NCBI GenBank assembly: GCA_019918135.1
Contig: WBZZ01001061.1
Location: 61,001-125,000 of the forward strand
DNA length: 64,000 nucleotides
Origin: Paulinella micropora
Lineage: Eukaryota; Cercozoa; Imbricatea; Euglyphida; Paulinellidae
Reading direction: 5' to 3'
The translations under genes were made by a program, and so were the position numbers. This document shows, piece by piece, positions 8,370-20,367 of the stretch. Under the pieces are notes generated by a model. That model did no database searches. It worked only from the letters and a program-made list of their open reading frames with translations, and was not told where the DNA came from. Positions within the stretch are counted from its first letter, which is position 1, and every line of letters starts with the position of its first letter.

Positions 8370-11300
8370 TTCTTTAATCGGCTGTATTACTCTTTTTGTA
8401 AGTAAATGAAAATATCTTTTTCAAATGTTCGGAGGTAATCGTTTGTCTTTTTTGTTCCTCGTAATTTTGCTGTGGTTGTGTATTGCTACATTTCCATTCT
8501 CAGCCACATTCTTTGCTATGTGCTTTTCTCCTTCTGTCTCCAATAATGCTTCTAATTCCTCATATGCTTTCTTTGATAGTTCTTCGTCCTTTATTCCCAG
8601 ACCATTGCTTATCACACTAAACATATTTACCAAGTTCAGTTTCCTGCAAGTGTCGTAGTTCATAGAAAGCCTTTCAGTTTCATTTTTGTTGTGCCGTCGT
8701 TTAGTATATGTAGCCGTAGGACTTTGGCCCCGAGCCCACAAATGTAGTTATCTTTCTGCTTACTTTTGTCTTTTTGTCTATTAGTTCGTCTGTCCATTGT
8801 CCTAATAAGTCGCCTGTCGGTATTGTTGTCTGTCCTTGTTTTTCATCAACTGAATATATTATGCTGTCTGTGTCATGATATAATTCCCTGTCTCCCAATC
8901 TATCCATCATATCATACAATCTCATTTGTGCGTGTGCTGTTGTGAATAAAGCCACACATATGTTTGTGTTGTAGGGGTCTGACACTTTTTCGGGGTGTAG
9001 ATTGTAGGATAGTTCAAGGTATTCTTTATTTATCATATTAATTGAGATTTCGTTTATGTCTTTGTCATTTAGTATTTTGTATAATTCTGCCTCACTCCTG
9101 ACGATTGTCGTCTGTGTCTTGTTGCTTTGTTGTCCAAACTTTCCCCACAGAGAATTCAGACATAGTTTTGCGACTGCCCTCCTTCCTTCATTCTTTTCTA
9201 TTTTTCTTTTGTCCAACTTAATACCCATCTTTTCCTCATAGTCCTTTATGTAATTGTCTTTTTGTTCCTCCGTTTCCACATTTGACGGGTAGCCACTTGC
9301 CTCTTGCTTTACTTGTAGGAAGGTTTTTATGTAGTCTTTGAATAGTGTTGTTGTCTGTTGTTCCCAGTGCCACACCTAATAAACTTTAATGATATTATAA
9401 CCTTTTTCCATTGATTTATAAATGAGTGGTGTTGCCCAAGTGCCTGTGAGTGCCCTCTCTGTGTCGTCGTGCTCACATTTGTCTTGTAGGTTTTCCTTTC
9501 CACACTTATTACATAAGTAATACATCATCTTTCCTCTATCTTGACAGGGTAGGACAGGGTGAATTAGTCCCCTCGGCGGAATCATTTTAACTTTGGCTAA
9601 TCCAAATGTTGTCTTTTGCTTTATCATTTGTAATGCATGTGTGCTTTTGATTACCTTATGATGTCCGAGAGGGTAGGGGTCATAAAACATAACAGACGGA
9701 TAGAGGGAGCATATGTCTATGTATTTGGCGTATTGTTGTTCATTCATTGCCCTCCAATATAAAGATAGAGCATTTGTCCTTCCCCCAAACATTGCGTGTC
9801 GTGGGTTAATTGTCTCTTGCTCCATTAATGTCTCTTCTATGTTCCTTTTGAATTCCTGCTTTAATCTTATTCTGTTCCACTTACAACCCCATATTGTTAT
9901 TAAATTATTCACTTCCTCGTGTTGCTTTATTAAAGTTTCCCGTCGTTTTGTTTCCTTGTATAATTGTCCAAATGTCTTATTAACAGATTGCTCTTTATTC
10001 ATTTGATTGCAGTCATAACACTCAGGACATTTTCCGTGCCAGTAGCACCCATGAAACTCATATGCAGTTTTTGTCTTTGGGTCATATCCGTCTAAGTATG
10101 CCTTACCTGCGCCTTTTAAATATATCATTTTTTCTTTTCCATTTAATCCGTGCTGTATGGTTGTATTGTCTTTCTTCTCTCTGTATGATAGCCACTCCAC
10201 GCACATACTGCTCGTTTTTGCTTTGTCTGTTCTGTGTGTTGGTATGACTGCTATGCTATCTGTCGGCATATAGATTGCTTTATATAATGCCATACAGGTA
10301 GATGCGATAGTTGTGTATTGGAATGGGTCTATGCCGAATTCTAGAAAACTCTCTCTAAATTTCATACACCCCCTTCTCAATATATCCACATCACTATGAC
10401 AATAATATGCTTCCGTTTCTTTTTTGAAATCAAACACTTTGTCCTTCTGTTCTTCATACCATTTCAGAAATTCTTGTCGTTTATGTTTTGAAAATGTGTT
10501 GTAGCCGTAATAGTCCTTGTCTGGTATAGCCCCTACATAATTTTGATTTGCCTCAGTATTGAAGAAGTGAGGGAAAAATCCTTTGTTTAATTCATCTAAA
10601 CCGAAAGTCTCAGGGAAATCAGACAGGGGCATAGTTAGGAAAGATAGACTATCAATAAACCTAATCTTACCCACAGCCATCATCATAATCTTACCCCCTT
10701 GATATATGACAAATGGTGAAATGCCTTTTTCTATTAACCACTTAAGCACAAATTGACAATCATAACCCCTCGCATTATGCGCTATGAATGTGAAGTCCTT
10801 GTGTTGATTGCCAAATGCCCGATTACAAAACTCGTCTATGCTTTTGTGTATGATGGGTGTGCTGTCTGTGAAATACTGACTTTCTGAATGGTTAATGATA
10901 TGTGTGCCTGTCTCTTGTGTTGCCTCAAAATCAAAGAACACATATTTATCAAAAGGTTTATGTATTTCTTTTTTTTTCATATTACACCTGTGCTCAAATG
11001 GTTGTAGGATTTTACAATTTTTACATTTGTCATATGTTCGCCTGTGTATGTCTTAGAGCAGTTAAGATATTTCTTTTTGTTGTCGCACGTGGTGGCTGTG
11101 TGATTGTTGAAGCATTCATCATTCGGAAATTTACGATTACATTTTTTGCATTGTTTCCATTTTGTTATGTTGTTATACCCCTTACATCCATCCGTAAGGC
11201 ATATATTACATTTTGCCGCACAGAAATGATTATGCTCATAACCCTTCATACGCTGCTCGCAAAAGTTTTGTTTTGATAAAAAGGCTTTCATACTTGTTAT

Positions 11301-12316
11301 GGTGTCGTAATGGTTTTTGGTTTTAAGTATGTATATGTATGTATATGTGTTTGTATGGTTGTTCCTTTTCATCTTTGAATTCAGTTTTATATATTATCTT
11401 GTCTGGAAATTCAACAATTGCTATGTTGTATTTTATATGACTGGCAAACACATCTACCTCAGGAAAACCACATAAATCTTTTATGACACCGGCCTCCTCG
11501 TGTAATGTATTTGCCAGTTCGTCCTGTATCCTGCGACCCTTCCTTATTTGTTCGTATTTGTTGTGTTTCTCTATCTTGGCTGTTGCCACAACGATAGCCC
11601 TTGCCAGACATATGTTGTCGTCGTTGTTTATTTGTATCACTCCTTTCTTTTTGTAAATGTCCTCCTGTGTTATTGCTTTCAACCTAGCCCCTCCCTCTGG
11701 CATCCTTATTCCCATAAAATTGAAATCAATTGATTCCATCGTCGCCCCTTCCTCATCCATCCACACTTCGTCGTTTGATTGTAAAATCTTTGTAAGTCTT
11801 TCTAATATGTCTTGTAAGTCAAAGTCTTTTACTTTTACGAGTTCATTTTTTGTTTGTACATTCCACGACTCTGGAATAGCCGATATCCTTACTTGTATTT
11901 TGTCGTTTGGTTTATATAAAGACTTAAAATCATCTACGATTGTGCCAATCATTTTTATAATATCTTCCAACGAAAACTTTTTACCTTTTTAGAAAGTTGT
12001 TATTGATTTTTACATTATACAATGACTGCCCCACTGGCAAATCGTGTTTTATGTCTTGTCGTATTAATTTATATCCATTGAAGTCAATGACATTTGGTTC
12101 TTCCCTTTTTCGCTCTTTTATTTCCCTTTGTTTTCTGTCGGTCATTACATACTGCTCAGGGTTTGGTAGTGCCCCTCTTGGTGTTGTTATGTCGTAAAAC
12201 CTCTTGCCGTTTGGTTTTTTTACATAGAGTTTGTTTTTCCGTATTTGGAATTGTATGCCCTGTTCTGTGAGCTTGTCAAGGCTCCAAGTTTGCCCCCCGT
12301 AGTCTATGCTTGACAT
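8370..12316 (-). pseudogene. Protein-primed family B DNA polymerase of a Polinton-like virus, multiply broken
   Basis: Reading right to left, the frame starts at ATG 12,316 and covers about 1,300 codons. The N-terminal region carries INNDDNICLARAIVVATA, then a Cys/His-rich zinc segment (11,280-11,030). Exonuclease motifs follow: FDFEAT, FIAHNARGYD, YCHSDVD. Palm motifs are A (DICSLYPSVMFYD), B (KLCLNSLWGKFG) and C (YHDTDSIIY). This is the layout of Polinton/adintovirus pPolB, which replicates linear genomes primed by a terminal protein. Breaks: shift in an A-run near 11,985; shift in a TATG microsatellite near 11,350; junction near 10,978; in-frame TAG at about 9,375; shifts near 8,720 and 8,420. 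It is not functional. Confidence 0.85.
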
Positions 12317-12469
12317 TGTTTTTGTTTTTGAAGTAGTCAAAAATGAATGTGTTATATTAGGGTTTTGATTTTTCAAAAATAAAATAAATATATCTATATA
12401 GACATATGTATTTTATCTATATACCTATATATATTATATCCTTAACATAAAATTTATATCATTTTTCAT

Positions 12470-12710
12470 AGGGCGATATTTAGTCTTTCAACGAGCCTCT
12501 GGAGTTGTTTCATCCTTGCGAGGTCAACCTTCTCCTTTTCCCTTTTCTCCTTTGCTTTCTTCAATATAACATCCTTGTTCTTGCAGTAGTAGTCCTTAGC
12601 CCTCTGCTGCTTTCTCTTTGTTTTTTATATTATAAATTCTCATTCGTTCTGAATTCCTTTGCCTGATTTCTTCGTCTGTAAATACTTTGGTTCTGCTTAT
12701 TGTATGTCTT
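12470..12710 (-). pseudogene. Remnant of a small basic Lys/Arg-rich viral gene
   Basis: In two overlapping registers the minus strand gives RTKVFTDEEIRQRNSERMR followed by a KNKEK-type helix and a Lys/Glu/Leu-rich tail ending LVERLNIAL. The pattern (R-K-TEEER, then a YY-KNKEKI block) matches the 73-aa basic protein of element 3 at 57,830-58,051. It lies in the same place, between polB and the terminal repeat. Frameshifted; possibly DNA-binding. Confidence 0.35.
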
Positions 12711-12796
12711 TGTTTTTGAATTTTTCAATAATAATAATATTATATATGTAATATAATTTTTCATTTCTTTAAATAATATTTATTCTTTTATTTACC

Positions 12797-13029
12797 AACT
12801 TTCAATACAGAGCACATTTTTTTTTTGGAAAAAGATAAGGGGGCTCAGGACACCACGAAAGAATAAGAAAAGGGGGATAAGGACGCTTAGTATTAATAGT
12901 TTGTGAAAAAGTACGATTTTCTAGTTTTGCTAGTTTTTGTTGATTAATAGGAGAGCGAAATATGGCGAAATGAGTTAAATTTATGTATATGAATATAAAA
13001 ATAACTGTCCAATAGTAATACCCTTAGTA
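12797..13029 (+). repeat. Terminal repeat of element 1 (copy shared with element 3)
   Basis: About 230 bases, from CTTTCAATACAGAGCA to CAATAGTAATACCCTTAGTA, recur in the same orientation at 59,205-59,434 with only scattered differences. In both cases polB reads away from this end and unrelated sequence starts right after CCCTTAGTA. I read it as the polB-side terminus of the virus. The inverted partner at the other end is not in the window. Confidence 0.65.
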
Positions 13030-15839
13030 ATAGCTGATTATACTTTTTGTGCTGCAAAAGGTAACGATTCCTTGTTAGATTATATTTTTTGCTCTCCTAT
13101 GTCAGTCAACAATGTAGAAAATTACGTTACTTGGCCTCATTACTTCATTCCTTTTAGTGATCACAAGCTGGTTACTGTAGATGTCAAAATACAAAAGTCG
13201 AATTCCACAAGTCAGCAGAGTGGTGGGAACTGCATACCTCAAAAAACAAAGTAAGCATGGAGAAGAAATGTTGGTTTGAATGTATGTGCTGATTTTCTTC
13301 CTGCCTTGCCGTGTGAACTTCATGACGCCTCATCTGAAGACATCCTCCAATTCTTTTATTCAAATTATTGCCCCATCATTGATGTCATGGCGAAAAATAG
13401 GAGACAAGTCCAAGAGCATGCTAATTTTTTCGTACATCCTGTGTTGAAAGAGTTGAGAAAGAAGAAGTTAGAGTTACTTCGTCAGCTTGCACACACTAAA
13501 GATAGGAGTGATAGAAAGAAGATAGTTGTTGAGCTAAAGGAATTCAATCTGGTGTTTAAGGATAATTGAAGAAGTTACGAAATGAGAGACAAGATGAGGA
13601 TCTGTGTCAGGTAGTAGCAGAGATGAAGGCAAACCCACGCAAGGCATGGGCTATTTTGAGGAGATTCTTGGGAAATGAATCGGATAGTCCTAGACAGATT
13701 GAGAATGATGTAGGAGAGGTGGTGGTTGGTAAGGATGCAGCTACAGTTTTTGCAGAGCAGTACCATAAACAGTTGAATAGACCTAGTAATTTGCCTGCAC
13801 CTCCCATACACGAGATTGCGAGTGTGACTGGAGTAAGCTCTCAGCCTGCTTTATTTCTATTAGACAAACAGGTTTTTACTGATGACGAAATTAAGAAAGC
13901 TGAAGTCTCTTTAAGGCCTAATAAGGCAGTAGGGCTGGATGGAATTCCAGGAGAGATTTTGTTGGCTTCTTACTGAGAGCAAAAATGCAAGGTGTTTGTT
14001 TACTGCTTTATTTAATAGGTGTTTAGCCACTGGTATTAAACCTCTGGAACATACTAGGGGTATTATTAAACCTATCTATAAAGGTAAAGGAGGTAGGACA
14101 AAAGCTGATCAGTTTAGGCCTGTCACCTTGTTATCTGTGATTGATAAATTCTATCCTACTCTCTTGTTAAATAGATTAACTGATTGGGTAACGCATAATG
14201 ATGTTTTGCCTTTCGAACAGGGAGGAGCAAGAAGAGGTAGAGGGGGACAGCATCAGATGTTTTTGCTTCATGAACTACTTGCTAACCATAAGGGTCCTGT
14301 GTTCTCTGCTTTCTTAGATGTGTCTAAGGCTTATGATGCTGTTGAAAGAGACCTTGGATGAAATTGGAAAGGATGGGAGTTTCTAGTTTTTTCTTACGTG
14401 CGTTGAAGATATTCAGAATGGTATGTCTGATTGGTTTGATGCAGGGAAAGGAGTGAGACAAGGGTGTCCTCTTTCTCCTTTACTTTATTGTTTATATACA
14501 GCTGACTTAGCTAAGATGTTACGTGACTCTAATACGGGTATCTCGGTTGGGGCAAGTAGCTCAGATAGTCACTTGACTTCTCCCCTACGTATTAGTTGTC
14601 TGTTGTATATTGATGATATTTTTTGTTAGCAAATTCCCCGTCAAACCTACAGAAGGAATTGGATTTGTGTGGGAACTGGGCCCGTTCTAATAATGGGGAG
14701 TACAATCAGGATAAGTCTAATGTTGTTGTGTTCAATATTAAGGGTAAAGGTGAGGATATTATTTGGCACTTACTAGGTGCGAGGGTGGCAATAGCTACCT
14801 CATACAAGTATTTGGGAGATATTTTTGAGAGTGATTTGTCCTGGAAAACTATGAAAGAAGATAGGATACATAAAGCTAAGCAGAATTTGAATATGGTGTT
14901 AGCCATGGGAGTTAGAAGAGGTATTGCACCTAATATTGCCATGCAATTAATTTCTGGGTCTGTGTTTCAATCTATGGATTGGGGTAGTGAGTTCTGGCAT
15001 CCTGAATTTTGTTGGAAGGAAGGTGATATTTTCAACAATGGTTTTGCGAGAAAAGTGTTGCGTGTCCCTAGAGATTTTCCTAGTCTGGCTTGTCAAGGTG
15101 AGTTGGGTTTGTGGTCGTTGGTTGGGAGAGGTGATTATAGGAGATTGGTTTTTTTGCAGTCTTTGTTGTCAATGCCAGAAGATTCTTTATTAGTCCGAAT
15201 ATTCAAAATTAGTTGTTTTAATGCTATTAGTAATACTTGTAATAATTGGGTTACAAGACTCTTTAGAGATATTAAGAGGTTGCCTTGTACTGCCTTCAGA
15301 TTTCTCTTGCTTTTATTAAGAACTCTTCTGAGTCAAGATTTAAAAAGATTGTTCATGATTGTGAACAGAAAGATTGGAGAAAGAAATTACGCGTGTCCCC
15401 TTTTTCTATTTATAAGCGTGTGAAGACGAACTTAGAAATAATGTTTTATTTAAAAGGTCGTAATTATGAGGGGGAAAGGAGATTAATTTCTTTGGCAAGA
15501 GCGGGTTGTTTGAGGTTTGGGCTCTCCAATCGTGGTTTTGGTTCCCCTGTTCATGTGATTTGTGATATATGTCATAATAAGACTCATCATGAGACTCATG
15601 TTTTTCAAGACTGCATTCCTTGCCTTTCTACCTTATTTACTTTACAGATTCAATGTTTTGGTTCTTGTCTTTCATGGAATGGTTTGATTTCTACTGATCA
15701 ATTGATACATCTTTTACACTCAACATGTTTGAATTCGTTACATTCTGTTAATGCTATGAGGTTTTTTCTTAGGAGATTTTATAGACATGTTCAAAGGCTA
15801 ACCAGGGGCCTTGCTTCTGGTGTGTCTGTAGGATCATAG
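13030..15839 (+). pseudogene. Non-LTR retrotransposon (endonuclease C-terminus + reverse transcriptase), degenerate
   Basis: The fragment begins at the end of the viral element, inside an AP-endonuclease-like domain (LLDYIFCS...FSDHKLV). It continues through an RT: RPVTLLSVIDKF, FLDVSKAYDAVE, GVRQGCPLSPLLY and a catalytic box YIDD (usually YADD). The C-terminal region ends in a CxxC...H...C knuckle (CDICHNKTHHETHVFQDC). Several stops and shifts (about 13,253; 13,567; 13,975; 14,360; 14,628; 15,300) break the frame. The YIDD variant and the decay indicate an inactive LINE copy; I cannot assign the clade. Confidence 0.75.
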
Positions 15840-15867
15840 TCCTCGGCAAGGGGGCTGCCATCCTATC

Positions 15868-15868
15868 T

Positions 15869-15903
<35 letters not shown>

Positions 15904-15933
15904 ATACTACTACTATTACTACTACTACTGCAA
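15868..15933 (+). repeat. (ACT)n microsatellite after the LINE
   Basis: About twenty tandem ACT/TACT units with a few interruptions directly follow the LINE 3' region. It could be the LINE tail or an independent simple repeat. Confidence 0.7.
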
Positions 15934-17590
15934 CAGTTGTGTTACTCTGTTCACACACACACTATTTTCCTACCCTCATCCTATGCTTATATTCCCCTCC
16001 AGGTTGTTCCCTAATAAGGACGAACCTGGTTTGGGGTTTCTATTGCTATTCTACCACTACCACTGCCTAAATCCTGTCTATTTCTATTCTATCTAGACTC
16101 GAAATAAATTCACAACGGATACACCCAACAACCATGTTTCATATATAATAATACACACCGATCAACCTTATGTAAATATCACCGCACATATATACAGAGT
16201 ACAACGAGCATTCCTGGTTTGTCTTTCAGTTGTGCCACACTCAACGAGATAAACAGAATAAGATGATAGAATATATTCATAGGTAGGTCCGACCACATCA
16301 CGATCTACACTACTCCTCACACAACCCACCAAGGCAAGAAGTAACACAACGCAAGGGAGCAACCCATACATGCATCGTATCAAATATAAACACGTACAGC
16401 ACACAACATACATCCCTCACAACACTCCAATGAGACAGCAAAACTCACCAACGCACATTAGTTAAGCTACACAGAATAAGTGTTATATAACACAGCTCCT
16501 ACCTGAGCCAGTAACCAAAACACTGTCAGCCCCATTCAAAATGATGCCAGTACATAATACAAACGAAATGATGTAACCACAGTACTATCAGCACCATCAT
16601 GAACATCACCATCTAAGTATGCACAACGACCACCAGACACACAATCAAGACATAACACTCCTACAAAATCTCATTGAACAACCACACACTACCCACACTG
16701 AAGCTGACTAAATACATAAAGTAGACGAATCAATACATTTACAGCACCACTTCGAGTTAACTCATCAACTGCTACCATCCATACGCATAACATGTGCAAC
16801 ACAGAGTAATACCCACCCGCAAGGAATGCATAAGAGAAGTCTAACTTCCTTCACAACACATCCAAATCCATATAACTCAACCCACGGTAGCACCTGACAC
16901 TAACAAACATCCACCCAGCTTATAAAGGCACTTCCTACACGATCAACACCTTTCTCAAACCCACTTCCACTCACCACAGTAGAATCACCCGTACACAACT
17001 ATATGACTTCGCACTCACACACGCTGCTAGTGATCATTCACAACACAGACACTTCAACCCCTGTTATAATACATTAAGCTTCCACAATACACACTCTCAT
17101 AGGTAGCATGTGGACTATTTGCCAATGGTGAGCTTCAAGTTGAGACTGCGTCCACGCAGACAGGTATAGCACTGCTTTATCTGACCCTCCTATGCAATCT
17201 GTCTATGTGTGCATGGCCCTTCGGTATTAGTAAAATAATACGAATAATAGTAACGAAAATCATATTGTAATGATAATAGTCATAATAACAACAAAAAGTC
17301 ATCACACCAAAGCCGTAACGTTACGTAATCATACTAATTATTGCTTCAAACTTTCACAAACTATCTAAATTTAGAATCGGAACCACACCCCAAGGGTCAG
17401 AAGGCCATACCCATAATAAAATCTGTACCTTGTTACAAATTTTTTCATTAATTCCTCTATCCTTATTTTCGACGCATCGCCCGTCGTCATGCAACACAAG
17501 TCACGAGTTTACTAAACTCAAGTGCTGGACACAGAGGGGAGTCCAAGAGAACAGGCCAGCGCAAGAAAAGTCAAAGGACGTCCTTTAGCG
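15934..17590. other. Intergenic region, no gene seen
   Basis: No open frame with recognisable content. From about 16,150 to 17,100 the plus strand is rich in A and C and poor in G (long CACA/ACAC-type text), a strong strand asymmetry without obvious repeats. The rest is mixed A/T-rich sequence. Confidence 0.5.
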
Positions 17591-17639
17591 TTACATACAT
17601 GACTAGCGGCCTAACACATCCGAGAGGGGGGTATTGTGG

Positions 17640-18010
17640 TCTATCAGGGATGGTTCAAATGATGCAATGGATTATTTTGAGTCGCTTGTTCAAGTCAGTG
17701 ATGCATGTCACAATGGCTATTTGCGGGAGGTGATATTCTCGTGGTGGATAATGCGAAAATTCACAAGAGGTAGCTGATTTGCAAGATATGTTGTTTGCTG
17801 TTGTGGGAGTGACATATGTACATGTGCCTGCCTATCTATTTTCCGGAACTCATGCCCCCTGAGTCAGTGTTTCAGAATGTGAAGCGCTATATGCGTGCGC
17901 ACAGAGGTTCAAAGTTTGGCACCTTTCAGCAGGAGATTTTGAAGGGATTTGCGTGTGGAACTTGCTTAGAGTTTGTAGCTCGCCAGTACAGGATGTGTAT
18001 TCCCCAGTGA
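17640..18010 (+). pseudogene. DDE transposase relic (Tc1/mariner or IS630-like superfamily)
   Basis: Broken frames give GGDILVVDNAKIHK followed by a spacer, VGVTYVHVPAY, and PPESVFQNVKRYMRAHRG. The DNAxxH block and the later (N/P)PxE...vF..vK block are the second and third acidic motifs of DDE_3-type endonucleases. At least two register changes (near 17,790 and 17,845) disrupt it. No terminal repeats were recognised. It is a fossil DNA transposon fragment. Confidence 0.55.
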
Positions 18011-19430
18011 CTTGATTTTTAATAATATATAAATCCAAGTCGATATATATTAATATTGTATGGAAGGCAAAGTTTCAAGTTTGTACAAGTTTACTGACTT
18101 ATTAAATATCATAGTACTGGATCTGTATATATTGATTTATATCTTTGTTAATATATACCGGAGTAAAAAACTTAACGCGTATATATATTTAATTTAAATA
18201 TATATATATGTATATAAAGTTATAATAACTGTATTAAAAAAGTTGAAACAGGCTTAGTATTAATAAAAAAAAAATTAAACGTATAAAAAAAGTTCAAGGT
18301 GTAAAAAAAGTTGTGCATAAAAAAAGTTTATTAATAACTTTTTAATAAGATAGAACTTTTTTCATATTAAAAAAGAAAAAAAATTATAATAGTTTGTGTG
18401 TTAACTTGAATGTCTTTAATTATATGTAAAGTACCGTTTGGAGCTGGTGAGAGTTGACCAGTGACGCCTGGGAGACGAACGAATATTATAAACCGGCAGA
18501 GAGCACCTCTGAGCAGTCCACATTCTAACCTTTAATCATGATACTCGCGCTACATCTCATCCGCATAAGCGAGTGCGGATCGGGACGCGCGCCCAGTTAA
18601 TGCAGGTCAGCGATCAAGTATATGAACTTATCAATATAATGCTTACGCCTTCTTTACGTAACAATGTTCCCCAATTTTATCTAGTTCTTTACACTGTTAT
18701 CAGTAACATCAACTTTGAAACACAAATGAAAGAAGAAACAAACCAAACAAAAAACAGAAGGAAAAAACGTGTGCAAAGAGGGGGGGGGAGGGGGGGGGGG
18801 GATGAAACTGTGAAACAAGAAAAATATTAACATATACTACAAAAAATAAAATGAAGTAAAATGAAATGAAATAAAATGAAATAAACAGAAGAGCATACAG
18901 ACAACCAAACCAGGCAACAAACCGCTAAAAACAGTTAAATAATAAATCAGCCCTTGCAGGCACACGTACCTATTTGCTAAATCGAAGACCTGTACATGAT
19001 CTTGAGTACTAATAATCTGATAGGAATCCTTACCTAGTATGCGTATTTCGTTAGAGTTTGCGGATGGAGGGAAGAAAAAAGAATTGATGAAAGCTTAACG
19101 GAAAAGAAAACATTATGGCCAATTATTAACTCAAAACCCAGCACGCCGAGGCTCTGGATCAGCTTGGTGTGCTTGTTACATGGGCGTGTCCTGCGTGCTG
19201 GCTATGATTAAGGTAAGTTAGGAAGAGCGTGTTTGTGATTAGAAAGTGGGACGGTACTGTCGTTGCAAGAAGTTCCTGTCGTCAGCCTGGGCTGGCCTGA
19301 TAGCTTGGCCAAGCTATCTTGTGGTATATGGATTCGTTGGTTCAACTTACAAAAGTTCCTATGGCTAAGTTGGGCGCGTAGGATATCAAAGGGTTGACAA
19401 AGGGATCAATATCAGCACAGTAAAAAAATA
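18011..19430. other. AT-rich intergenic sequence with minor simple repeats
   Basis: 18,020-18,400 is extremely A/T-rich with repeated AAAAAAGTT blocks. 18,780-18,800 is a G-run cluster and 18,840-18,890 an AAATG minisatellite-like tract. No gene is supported; short frames here lack domain content. Confidence 0.5.
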
Positions 19431-19503
19431 ATAATAATAATATAAAAAAGTTACATATATATACACACATATATATATATATATATGTATGTATGTATGT
19501 ATA
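19431..19503 (+). repeat. AT/TATG simple repeats
   Basis: AATAATAAT, then (AT)n and (TATG)n tandem repeats. Low complexity only. Confidence 0.7.
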
Positions 19504-19552
19504 AAACTTACAAAACAAATACAGACTTATGATAAGTGTGGATAATGTAGAT

Positions 19553-19653
19553 AATGGAAAAAGAAAGAAAGAAAAAGAAAGAGAAAGAAAGAAAGAAAGA
19601 AAAGAAAGAAAAGAAAAGAAAGAAAGAAAGGAAGGAAGGAAGGAAGGAAGGAA

Positions 19654-19694
<41 letters not shown>

Positions 19695-19760
19695 GAAGGA
19701 AGGAAGGAAGGAAGGAAGGAAGGAAGGAAGGAAGCAAGAAAAGAAAGAAAAGAAAGAAAT
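19553..19760 (+). repeat. ~200-bp purine-only tract (GAAA/GGAA)n
   Basis: Nearly every base on the plus strand is A or G, as GAAA and GGAA tandem units with a few interruptions. Long frames in both strands over it are repeat artefacts. Mirror-symmetric homopurine DNA of this kind can form triplex (H-DNA). Confidence 0.8.
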
Positions 19761-20367
19761 AAACTGTAAGTGCGGTTTCCATGTAGAGTGATAGCAGTTT
19801 GGGGTGCCATCCCACAGTGCGGTTGTCTCTAAACCTACAAATTTGTTACATCCAGCTACCATCGTTCCATTTGATTCCTGGTTGAGAATATATGTCGAGC
19901 TATGTACTTTGCTACTTAACCTATCGGAAATTCTTGAAGCTCTCTACTTATCTATCCTGATTCATTTGTCTGCCTGTCGTGTATCTTGTGAGAGATTATC
20001 TGCATCATGCGCAGTTCCTAGCTCTACCCATGCATGTTAGGTTCTCTGCCCTGGATCCGCCGCAGTCGGCAGGTCACTCTGCCGACGTCTTATATTAGCT
20101 TGCAGCATGGCACTCGGAACTTTGCGGTGTATGTAGGTATGTACGCATTTATGCATGAGTATGTATGTGTGATTATGCAGGCGTATCTTGGTGTCGCAGC
20201 TGCACGTATTAAGTTGACTAGGGTTTTTTTTCGTTGTAGTGGCTCGTTGGCATCCTCTCTTGTAGGGCGTCCCGATGCGCTCCTCGCTAGAGCTTGCATG
20301 CCAAGAGGAGGAGGAAGACTGTCTGATTCATGGTTCATGGCTGCCGTGCTGACCCAGTCTGTTCTGT

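Noticed and set aside
19527-19862. Ser/Phe/Pro- and Lys/Arg/Glu-rich frames
   Set aside because: Products of the GAAA/GGAA purine tract.
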